Below, piece by piece: positions 53,849-64,000 of a stretch of DNA of 64,000 bases. The position numbers were made by a program, and so were the translations under genes. Source of the stretch: Epiperipatus broadwayi (lineage: Eukaryota; Onychophora; Udeonychophora; Euonychophora; Peripatidae); contig JAQFVV010012446.1 in the NCBI GenBank assembly GCA_028023455.1, positions 1,364,001-1,428,000 on the forward strand, read 5' to 3'. The stretch's first letter is position 1. The number at the start of each line of letters is the position of its first letter. The notes below the pieces were generated by a model. The model was not told the DNA's origin and did not search any database. It saw nothing but the letters and a program-made list of their open reading frames with translations.

Positions 53849-56760
53849 TATCTTGATTAATTCGTTTATTAATTGAACTATTTCTTTTTTAATATTATTT
53901 AGTGGTATCAATTTTGAGCTGAGTTGATATTTTATTACTTTTTTTTTTTAATAGTGAAATATTTATCAACACTTTGATTCTGAATTTGTTATTTTAAGTA
54001 AATTAAGTGGTTTTTAAAGATTAACTATCAATCTATATATATTTCAAAATAGAATATATGTAATTTTATTTTGAAAATATTAAGATATTTTTAACGGACT
54101 ATATTATAACGATGGGGGGGGGGTAATAGTGGTTAGACGGGTTTTATTTATGGATAACTGGATATGCTTATTACATTTATTATTTTTTTAATCTTTTTTT
54201 ACTTTAAATTTATCAAATAACTGTATAATTTATTTATGCTAGCTTTGACCCAGTGATTGTATACTCAAGCAGAGGGTTAGAATATTGATACATTAGCTGT
54301 CAACCATACCTATGACCACGTTGAGACTGCACGAATGCACAATCCTGATCATAGCAGCCCTTAACTGCTGGAACTACACCAATCATCCAATGGCACTTCT
54401 TTTTATTGACTCAATCTCAAGTGCCATCTGGCCATATAAACTTTATATGACCACAATGCCCGAACAAAAGGCATTGCGAAATCCAGCACTTGGACACTTA
54501 CTCAGACAAGCTCCAACACTCCGAACAAAAGGGGGGTGGCGATTGGACCCAGCACCTTATTGAGTTACATATCAACAATTATCTAATCATGATGACACAG
54601 GTAAAGGAAAGAGAATAGACCATGTAATATTTATCAGATACTTTTTATTCCTACAAACCAATAAGTTAATGCTTCATTGACACTTATCCATTTCACACAG
54701 TGAAATAAATATACAATATTATCAAGCAAACTAAATATCGTTTAAACAAGAATTACCTCAGCCCATATTTCCCTTATAATCCTTACATTTGTAATATTTA
54801 TAGTCCTTTATTATAACAGTCCATTTGCTTTTAAATAATGTTTAGACATTTATCAACATTAGAATATTTTATATTTTCCAAGATGTTTAACTTGGAAATG
54901 ATGTCATCTATTTTGACAATTTGAACAGTACTCCTTCCACAATTTGTGGACTTTTAGTTCTGGATGCTTCTGATATTTCTCATAGCTGGTCATTCGGTCA
55001 TCAGCAAGTTTCTTTTCCTTATCTTCAGCACTTCTGAGTGACAAGAGGAGAGAGTATGCAGCGCAGAGTCTTATATTACAGGTGAGGCATTGATAGCAGG
55101 AATGAAAGACTGATGGTGCTGGGGACTGGGGCACAAAACCCAGACGGTTACTCCTGCCGTTCTTTTAGCAATGCATGTTGTTGCTTTGCCGGCTCTTAAC
55201 TTTAATAGAAAAATTTGAATAACTCATGTCATCCTTCCAATTATCAAGCCACCGTTTTTATACGTTTCTCTAGCTATTGTTCACTTCTATCAATTTTTGC
55301 TTTTAGTTTTTAATTAAATGATTAATCTTTTTTTAGATTAATCTACTATCTTATCAATCCAGGAATTCCTGCCAATGAGATAGTTTACAAAGATTACTTT
55401 TTATTATTTATTGTTTATTTCTACCTTGGAATTTCATTTCTATTTACTTTTATTTTTTTAAAAACATTTATTCTTTAATTATAAAAAGAAGAGAGCGGTT
55501 CTGAATCTTAATTTAAATCAGATTCTTTTTTTTTCCCTACCTTATCAAACAAAAAAAAATTACCAATTGATTTAATCGCTGTTATCAATTTTTTTTTTGC
55601 TTCATTTCTTAAAAATTATTTTCTTTATCTACTTTTTTTTTTTTTTTCAAACTATGACATACCCATTTAACATGTGTGTGTTACACTATATGTATATGAG
55701 AGCATTACAATATATAATTATACTATTTTTTTTTTTAATATATAATACTTCTTAAAAGATTAGTTCATTTTATTTAAATTTAAAAAACAAACAAACAAAA
55801 AAACATCTGCATCAATAAAAAAAATAATAGAGAAAATAATAACAGATTATTATATATATAATAGGACCACCAAATTTGAGATATATTTTTCCTTGACCCT
55901 CATTGTAACCATATGGCATGAGGATAGAAGATATAAAATTGAAATTGGATGATATATGTCGGTGGGGGGATATATTTGGTATATTGTTTTGCTTAGCTAA
56001 TACAATATTTTTTATTGATTAATATAGTAATTTTTGTTTCTTTACTTTGCTGAAAGAAATTTTTTTTTGTTGCAATTAATTACTTTTATTATTAGTTCTA
56101 ACATAATTGTTAAATTTGTTGATAATATATAATAGAATATTTATCACATTTAGTCAACAAAGAAATAATAGTTTTTCCTTTATTGCAAGAAAAATGTAAA
56201 AAAGTTGCACAGTGAAAGTTAAAAAGTAAATTCGTTTTATTAATTCTAATAAATGATTAACTTCTTCAGTGGTCTTGTTAAATTTGGATAATTGAATCTA
56301 GTTTTCAATGGTCTTGTTGAATTTGAATAATTGAATCTAGTTTTTCAATCAAAGTAGAAAGTAATATGCAAAAAATGTTTTGTGTAAATGATATTGCCAT
56401 CCAAATAATTTATATCATAGATAAAGTCAAAATATGTGAAATAATAATCAGTTTTAGAAGAAAATTATAATTGTTGTGATTCGTCATTCAATAAATATTC
56501 TAGTCTACTTATTTTTTTATGAGAATTGTAATGTCTGCAAATATATATTTTTTCAGTTTCTAAATTGTGCATAAGTTATTTTAAAAATAAAAAAAATTAA
56601 GTGAAAGAAAACTATTAATAGACGGGGAAAATATAATATATATATCCATATTTTGTCACTAATGGAGCGATCTACAATGCCCAAGTTTTATTTTGTAAGG
56701 ATGAAATAATTCAACGACCTGCCGAAAGATGAACTCACTCCCCAGGGAAATTGGTAAATT
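53849..56760. other. Gene-poor region with one unidentified short ORF
   Basis: AT-rich and largely featureless. A block at 54250-54600 has higher G/C (CCAGCACTTGGACAC, GGTGGCGATTGGACC) and looks transposon-derived. The 76-codon frame at 54904-55134 is described separately. No TIR or RT motifs found. 55140-56760 shows only poly-A/T runs. Confidence 0.5.
54904..55134 (-). CDS. Unidentified 76-codon open frame, possibly a fragment
   Basis: Reads MPQSPAPSVFHSCYQCLTC, then LRSAEDKEKKLADDRMTSYE and KYQKHPELKVHKLWKEYCSN, ending CQNR. It has Cys pairs (CYQC, CSNC) and a charged middle. Base composition is less AT-rich than its surroundings, which favours a former coding origin. No promoter, splice sites or family recognised. 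It may be a transposon or processed-gene fragment, or chance. Confidence 0.3.
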   Translation of the reverse strand: MPQSPAPSVFHSCYQCLTCNIRLCAAYSLLLSLRSAEDKEKKLADDRMTSYEKYQKHPELKVHKLWKEYCSNCQNR

Positions 56761-57480
56761 ACTTTCAAATTGTATTTTCTATTCTGATTATTTTATGTAT
56801 ATTTTGTTGATTTTATATATGTGCGACTTAATCCGAGTACTTGCAATAATTTTGATATAAATTAGTAATAGAGTAACATATTAACGAAATTTAAACTCTA
56901 GTGACGCTATTATAGATTAATAGGAACATTGATTATTTAATATGTATTAGTCTGTTATTAAGGTTTGAATTATTATTATATCTGTTAGTTAGATAATTGA
57001 GACTGATTCTTTTTTAAGACATTTCCCGCTTTTTCGTGCTGTTATTTTTACATTTTATAAATACTTTTATTTTTTAAATCGCTTTGAGATTTAGTATGTT
57101 ATTGTTTAATGTCGTAGGCTTTTATTATATATATTTTTCTCATTTATTTCATAGGATTTTAAAAATAGCATTCATAATTTCCACTTTACTTATTTTTTAT
57201 TGAACCCTTTGTGCGGGAGGGGAGGGGGATTTATAAACATTATTTGCCTCAGATGTTATAATCAACTTTTGTTTTAAATTTAAATTTTCTATTCTGATTA
57301 TTTTATTTTTGTTTTGTTGATTTTATATATGTGCGATTTTTTATTTGCAATAGTTTTTGATATAATCTAATACGCTATTACAGGTTACTACGAGGTCCTG
57401 AAGATGATTCTTTTTTAAATCGCTTTGACATTTAGTATGTTTTTGTTTAATTTCGTAGGCTTTTATTATAGTTTTTTTTT
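56760..57480. repeat. Two diverged copies of an AT-rich repeat
   Basis: ATTTTCTATTCTGATTATTT at about 56774 and 57284, each followed by GTTGATTTTATATATGTGCG, and TTTTTAAATCGCTTTGA at 57071 and 57412, each followed by TTTAGTATGTT and GTAGGCTTTTATTATA. Offsets of 510 and 341 bp show a 169-bp length difference between the copies. Confidence 0.7.
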
Positions 57481-57490
57481 TTTCAATTAT

Positions 57491-57680
57491 ACATTTCAAT
57501 TTCAGCGCTTTTGACCCGATTTGTCGAGCAGCGGGGGGGGGGGGGAGCTACCATTTCTAAAATTAAGTGATTTTTAGCTATTTTCTTTTACATTTCAATT
57601 TCACCAATTTTGACAGAGTTGTCTCGTGCGGCGGCGGGGGGGGGGGTACCATTTCTAAAATTAAGCGATTTTTAGCAAAT
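57491..57680. repeat. Tandem 99-bp repeat with long G tracts
   Basis: Units start ACATTTCAATTTCA at 57491 and 57590 and share TTTTGAC, then a G run (G13 at 57533-57545; G11 at 57636-57646), then TACCATTTCTAAAATTAAG.GA. The G runs stand out sharply in this AT-rich region. Frames overlapping here encode Gly or Pro runs and are not genes. Confidence 0.75.
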
Positions 57681-58489
57681 AATAATAAAAAAATTATCAA
57701 TTGCAGCTTCTTGGTGGTTCTGCAGCGCCGCCTGGTGGCTCGTCCAGTTCTTGAGAAAAGCAAACATTGACCAATGAGCCAAATTTAATACAAACTATTT
57801 TGAAGAAATAATGCTAGCCAATTTTAATTTACTAACTAAAGTTTAATTACACATATTAGCTAAAATTTTTCAATGAGTTTGTAATTCATTCTTGCAAAGA
57901 AATGTCAAATATTTGACATAACAGCTAAATTTAATTAAACTGCTTTAAATATTGTGACCTTTGGTTGGATCAAAAAAACCAAAGATCAACGTGTTGAGGG
58001 CAATGCTGGTTTTTGAACCATTGGGAAAAAAAATTTTCTCATGGAAGAATTGCAAATCAAATGAAACTAAATAATTTTTTGAGAAATTGAAATTTTGTAT
58101 AGCGATTGTGCGACATATAAATAAAATTATGTCTGTAGTTTATTCAACAGTCTAATGCATAAGTATATTAAGAGCGTGGAAGGGGAATAAGGCTCCCACA
58201 TACAGCAAAATTACGAATATGTTTAATATATGAAAAGGTTAGAAAATTTAACTTGCTTGTAATAATACTTGTCTAATATTTAATTTAGGGGGATAGCTAT
58301 AAAATTTTAAAGAACTATGAAATAGGTTTAAGGCCATTTGAAATTCGCTACAAGCAGTTAGTGAAGCTTACTAATAAATGTGTGTGCGATGTATAAAATT
58401 TTCATTATAAGAACAATTCCCAAATTTTATGTCATGCAATATATCATTGAAAGGGGATTGAGATAACATTTATTTTGGTTACATTAGTA

Positions 58490-59060
58490 ATTCCACCATT
58501 AATAAAAAATATTCAGAAAAAAAATCAGTACACATGCTTTTAAGTACAAAGGTATGTTTGAGATGTGTTTTGTATATAAAATTTGTATTTTCTCTTGTCT
58601 GGTTGTCTGCAAGGCTGTCACATCTCAATTTTACAGCCAATTAAAAAAATATTACATATATGCGAAAGAAATCCTGTCATTTATAAAAAAACATTTCAGG
58701 GAAAAAATCAGCACATGTGCTTTGAACTATGTACAGAACTGAAAATGTGTAGTATTTAAATCATGAAAAAAATGGTGATTGAATATATAAAATTATGTTT
58801 GAAATGTGATATTTAGTGAGGGGAAAAAATAAATGCTTTAGTACCATATTTACATTTATTTTGGTTATGTTTGTAATTCCACCATTAATAAAAAATATTC
58901 AGCAAAAAATCAGTACACATGCTTTTAAGTACAAAGGTGTAGTATTTAAATTGCGAAGATAATGTGATTACAGTATATAAATTTATGTTTGAAATGTGAT
59001 ATTTAGTGAGGGATGAAAAAATAGATGCTATAGTACCATATTTATATTTAGTTTTGGTTA
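58490..59060. repeat. Tandem copies of a ~375-bp unit
   Basis: CCACCATTAATAAAAAATAT followed by TCAGTACACATGCTTTTAAG occurs at about 58493 and 58871. TTTGAAATGTGATATTTAGT occurs at about 58799 and 58988. The family reappears in reverse orientation at 63690-63940 (ACTAAATATCACATTTT). It forms the outer part of the large inverted repeat. Confidence 0.7.
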
Positions 59061-59965
59061 GCATATAATTGAAATCGAAACAGTCATTTTAGGCTGGTTT
59101 CATTTCTCGCATTTAATATATTTACATTAAATCTTTATAAAAATTTGTTAAAGCAGCCATTTAAAAAAACCACTGCCTATTTAGGCCGCATATATCTGGT
59201 ATGTATATATATGTTTATTAAATTATTCAAATTAAGTTGTGTAACTGATTTTTTAGAAAACTTTTGGACTGTCAGTTTATCACTAAGAAACCATATCTTC
59301 ATTTATTTATATTTGTGACCGAATAGCATTGGTATGCTAAACACCCATCTATAAATTACAGATATTTTATAATATAGTAATTTCTTTTTTTCTTCAGCTT
59401 CAAAAGTTACTCCCCCTGCTATAATATGTACTTCATTTGCTGTTCAGCCTTATGAAATGAGATTTGATTTATATTAAATTGCTTACTTCCATTCATACTT
59501 TCCTAGAATATTGTTATAGTTTACAAATTAATTGAACCACATTAAATGTATATATATATTTAACAATTTTTTTTGATTGCATGGAAATCATCTCTGCTCA
59601 AGTTCATCCTCTCACTAAGAATGCCTTTTATAACAACTATTACTATTGCAGTGAGCTAATCCATGCCCATGCTTACATCATAATAATTTTCAGTGTTACC
59701 ATTCTATATAAAGTTGGGAGTTAGTTTATCATGAAGAAATTATATGAAAATGAATGTCTCTGTTTTATTTATGCGTATGAATGAGTTCTGTTAGCATATC
59801 AAATATTTTATAGCAATTTTCTTTTTTTGTTTTAAATATCCTCTCATTTCTTATCATGCTTTATTGAACCCTATGAATTAGAGCCATTGGATTGCCTGTT
59901 TCTAACTATATCAATTTAATAGAATAGTATTCTCGAAATTAATTGTACGATATTTAATTCGTGTA
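58740..59965 (+). repeat. Left arm of a large imperfect inverted repeat
   Basis: Pairs with the reverse complement of 62880-63950. Matching strings in order: GCCTATTTAGGCC, ATCACTAAGAAACCATATCT, ATGTACTTCATTTG, TATGAAATGAGATT, GATTGCAT.GAAA, CATGCCCATGCTTACATC and GTTAGTTTATCA.GAAGA. The identity is moderate with indels. No coding frame conserved between arms. Confidence 0.8.
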
Positions 59966-62879
59966 TATATTTAATTTTTTTTTTATTATGGGGAATCAAT
60001 TATGCATATATTTCACATACAACTTTAGCTATTCAGCTGAGCTAGTTATTAATATCTGAATCTCCATACACATTACCACATCTTTGCAAGATAGAGATTA
60101 GTTTCTATAATTAGGGTGATTAATCGTACTGTAGATATATAGTAAATTCCAGTGAAAAGATAACTTGTTCTGTCCAAGCTGTTTGGAATGACATGTAAAA
60201 CTATTATATAAATGCATTTATATAAGATATTACTGCAAAATAAAGGAAGTGGTAAATTTTGTAATATTTCTGAAAAACTACATATTATGGAGAGGTACTT
60301 CAGCTATACACAAAAAATTTTAAGAACTAGCATTTTTCGATAGTTGAAGAAATGTGATTCATGATTTCATTGCTATGCACAAGTTAATCAATTTAAATGT
60401 TTCAATAAATTTAATGTCAGTATGTTATTTTGTCATGGGTTAAGATTACAGAATACTCTCATTTCATGATCCAGATACGCACTGTAAATTTTTTGTGAAA
60501 AATTGAACTATATTACAAACTTTATTCAAAGATGGTACTACAGGCAGCTTGGAAAGATAACTAGTTGCCTTTTAACTGAGACTCACTGGTGATATTTTCA
60601 AATTATTTTATTTTTATCACTGAATTCCATGTTTTATTAATGGGTTACAAATGTTTCTGTCTATGTTTAATACCTTTCAGGAAGAATGAATAATCATTGC
60701 ATTGTGGATATATTCAAATTATTGTTTTTATCAGTGAATTTAGTATTTCGGATAGTTATTGGAAATTATACCCTTTATATGTACATCTGGTTATTTATTT
60801 AGATCTTTTAAAATAATAAAAGTTGGGTATTCAATATGTTTTGCAATATTAAAAAGGTAGTATTATGCATACATCATATTACTTTTGTAATCAAGTTTTT
60901 CATAAGTGAGGAAAGATTGATTGTAAATACTTTTTACTGCATTTAATTCTTTCCAATAATATTGAACAATAATATAATTTAGTTCCAAGGGTTTTTTGAT
61001 TTTTGAATAGTTTTTGGTATATTGCATATATTTTCACTACTAATAATAATGGGAGAAAAAAAATGAATTTTATGCAGATATTTTTTCAATTTGGGTAGAA
61101 AGATTTGATAATATTAGGTAAATTAGATAACTTAAGAATTTGTTTAAACGTTTTAGGTATGAGTATATTTTCAGATCATTTAATAACTCCAAGTCTGTTT
61201 ACATATCACATTGTTAAATGGTAAGGTATTTAGCTATTTCATAAATATTTGTGAATTTTATATCTTGTTCGACCAGGTATTTTTTGCCATGGAGCTGTCA
61301 ATCATCAGTTTTCCAGTTGTGCTTGGTGGCAGGCAAACTGGTTCATGTCAATTCTATTTGATACCACAATAACTCTTATGTTATTGAACCCCAAAACACA
61401 AGTTGCTATTTGATTTCTTGTTTATATGGAGTAGAGTGACGCATCATAATTATTTGTTGTCTAAAGCCAATCTAATGTAAACTAGAGGCATCTTTGTTTT
61501 AGTATATAATAATTTTTAATTACAATATTTAGAAATCACTTATATATATGACTTTTAAAAGGCAAATTATAAAAAAAATCCTGCATTCCATGTCACAGGA
61601 AAATATGTATGGCTTTTTATGAGTTGAAATTACCTAAGAATCTGACTGAGGTTTTAATGTTCAAGTTATGTAGTTATAAATATCTCATAAACTGAATAGT
61701 TTTCTGCGATAATAAACAAACACAACTCCTAGCTATACTAATTAGGAATAACAACTGAATTTATTTTTAAAAGTAGATTTAAAATAATTTCTAAAAAAAT
61801 TTTCTTGGAAAACTGGCTAGAATTACCTGGCTTTGTTAGATAAATAATCTAATGAATAAATTTTTAGAATTGGAGTGTTCTGGGTGAATATAGTGGCCTT
61901 GTACTTGATTTCTGCGTTACAAATCACCATGAGAAATAATACTGGCACCTTCAAGTTGATTTTTTTGCAATGGATTTTTGTTTTTTAACATATTTTTATA
62001 CCATTTACCAAAAAATGATGTTGTCTATTACAAATATTAAAAGTTATTAAATGATTAGACTTGCCATTAACTTAAGATATAGTTTTACTATCTAAAACCA
62101 TTTCAAAACAAGAAACCTTTTCTAAGTGTTCAATTATTATTTTAAACAATTGAAGAATTGTACTTTTTTTTTGTAAAGCTTTAGCCACAAAATCGATTCG
62201 ATTTTTCTAAAGGTTTCTAGAATATAATGAACTGATTCAGTGCTTATTTGCTTCAGAAATGAAATTTAACTGTGTTAGATATTTCCTTTTTGAACATATA
62301 TGCTATCAACATGAAAATCATGCAAGAATTTATAATACATCTTTGTAATATTTGTTAAGTTAGATATCTCAAAAAGGTCATATGCTAAATAAATAAATGA
62401 ATTAGAATCTATTGTAATAAAGTTCATTTTCATAAGAATGCACCCAAGAAGATGGACTTTTGTTTTGTTAAGTTGTTTGACAATAGAATTAAGCAAAATC
62501 ACTAAGGAAAAATGGGCCAAATTTATACCGCACTTGTTTCAAGTAAGAAAAATAATTTATTTGTTGACTCTGAAAAAATGTATTAAAAGATTTGAGAGTA
62601 AAATATAAACTGTATTCAGATATTTGAGAAATAATTTCCCCTTGATTTCTGATGAGATATTTTAATTATTGGAGATTTGAAGAATTCAATAAAGTTGAGA
62701 GAAGTCAATAGCAGCATTGCAAAAGTATCTATACAAACGATTTGAGAAATTATTAGATTGAAAACAAAAAATAGTGGGTGATGCTAAAATATTACCAAGA
62801 AATGGAGTGCAATATATCTGTCATTTAATTTTCACTTCTTGAAATGTTACCTGACATTTTCAGAAAATGTGTATAATAA
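59966..62879. other. Spacer between the large inverted-repeat arms
   Basis: About 2.9 kb, AT-rich, no recognised gene. A short palindromic CCAGTT..AACTGG lies near 61313-61340, close to the geometric centre. The minus frame at 62275-62520 (81 codons) has no recognisable motif. Confidence 0.5.
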
Positions 62880-63950
62880 ATTATCAGGACATTTCTAATA
62901 AAGTGATATGGTTAAAAACAAGCAATCCAATATCTATTCATAAGGTTCAGTAAATGAAGCAAGCATGGTAAGAAGTGAGAAGGTATGTAAAACAAAAAGA
63001 AAATTACTATAAAATATTTGGCATGTTAACACAACTCATTCATAAACAGATGAAACTAAAAAGACATTAGTTTTCATAATCTCTTCCTGATAAACTAACT
63101 CTCAACTTTGTATAGAGTGATAATGCTGAAAAATTTTTAAGATGTAAGCATGGGCATGGAGTAGTTCACTGGAATGGCAAAAGTTGTTTATGAAAGGCAT
63201 TCTTAATATGAGGATGGATCTGAGCGGAGATGTTTTCTATGCAATCAAAAGACATTGTTAAATATGTATAAACTAACAGTATTCTAGAAAAATATGGATG
63301 GAAGCAAGCAATTTAATATAAGTCTAATCTCATTTCATAAGACTGAATACCAAATGAAGTACACATGACAGAAGGGAGTTGAAGCTGAGAAAAAAGGGGA
63401 AATTAATGTTTTATAAAATATTTATAGATATGTGCTTAACATACCAATGCTATTCATTCACAAATATAAATAAAGAAGATATGGTTTCTTAGTGATAGAC
63501 TGGTAGTCCAAAAATTTATATATTAATACCAGAAGTACCTGGCCTAAATAGGCCGTGTTTTTTAAAAATAACTGCTTTAACAATTTTTTTTAAATGATTG
63601 AATGTAAACCAAACAAAAGATTTTAATATATTAAATGTGAGAAATGACGTTTTGATTTCAATTGTACGCTAAGCAAAATTAAATGTAAATATGGTACTAG
63701 AGCATTTATTTTTCTCTCATTAAATATCACATTTTTAGCAAATTAAATACTATATATCTGTAGTTAAAAGCATGTGTTCTGATTTTTTTACTCATGGGAG
63801 AATTACTAATGTAATAAATCGCTAACTAAATCTAAATACAGTACTATAGCATCTAATTTTCCCTCTCACTAAATATCACATTTTCTTAACAATTTAAATA
63901 CTATACCTGTGAAGTTAAAAGCATGTCTCTGTTCAGTCTAATACATTATA
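62880..63950 (-). repeat. Right arm of a large imperfect inverted repeat
   Basis: Reverse-complement partner of 58740-59965. GGCCTAAATAGGCC at 63541 and GATGTAAGCATGGGCATGGA at about 63142 pair with the left arm. The outer boundary may lie past the window end, since the left arm's outer tandem units extend further than the remaining sequence. Confidence 0.78.
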
Positions 63951-64000
63951 GTCATTGATAATTTTTTTGTTGTCACTCTTTAGTCTAATAATTTGCTAAA

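Noticed and set aside
57567-57770. ORFs with Gly and Pro runs on both strands
   Set aside because: Created by the G11 tract in a tandem repeat; not genes.
62275-62520. 81-codon minus-strand ORF
   Set aside because: No motif, AT-driven composition, no supporting context in the inverted-repeat spacer.
1-64000. CRISPR arrays, rRNA genes, bacterial operon signals
   Set aside because: None seen; regular repeats found are tandem duplications or transposon parts in a eukaryotic context.

Overview
This is a very AT-rich stretch of a nuclear animal genome. It has split genes with GT-AG introns, long poorly conserved introns, poly-A/T runs, and many decayed transposons (RTE-like and other LINEs, Penelope-like, piggyBac, several TIR families, tRNA-derived SINE-like pieces). 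There is no bacterial-type operon, CRISPR array, rRNA gene or convincing functional tRNA. An invertebrate metazoan, perhaps an arthropod, is my best guess. The sequence does not fix the clade.

One real host gene runs through the window on the + strand. It is a scaffold-attachment-factor B family gene (SAFB/SLTM, an RNA- and chromatin-binding nuclear protein). Seven exons are visible: 2653-2802, 3044-3164, 20065-20210, 30975-31126, 31213-31317, 33466-33624 and 51344-52202. Their phases fit exactly and together they give 563 codons plus a stop. They encode the second half of the RRM, a Lys/Ser-rich linker with the family signature around TVVMDK, a long Arg/Glu coiled-coil block, and an Arg/Gly-rich tail ending in RRY. 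The SAP domain and first half of the RRM must lie upstream of the window. Three introns are large (16.9, 10.8 and 17.7 kb) and hold almost all the repeats.

Region by region. 1-2652 is upstream intron with a small MITE (perfect 9-bp TSD), a 151-bp tandem duplication and a tRNA-like fragment. 3165-20064 holds a Tc1/mariner-type MITE, a 211-bp hairpin element and two direct copies of an unnamed ~3.1-kb non-coding repeat (6901 and 15661). 20211-30974 holds a 1.14-kb non-autonomous TIR transposon, an RTE-like LINE remnant and a piggyBac remnant. 33625-51343 holds a 1.68-kb TIR element related to the previous family, a second piggyBac remnant, a hAT-type MITE, a second LINE remnant, and a Penelope-like locus with a palindromic pseudo-LTR carrying a hammerhead-ribozyme-like motif. 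A second copy of the 1.1-1.2-kb TIR family starts about 70 bp after the gene's poly-A signal.

Downstream of the gene (53.9-64 kb) I see no convincing protein gene. There is one short unidentified ORF, tandem repeats with G13/G11 tracts, and a large imperfect inverted repeat whose arms lie near 58.7-59.96 kb and 62.88-63.95 kb.

The most novel signals are the hammerhead-like motif in the Penelope pseudo-LTR, the GG-starting 8-bp-TSD TIR family with tandem internal hairpins, and the paired inverted repeats flanking four internal SAFB exons.
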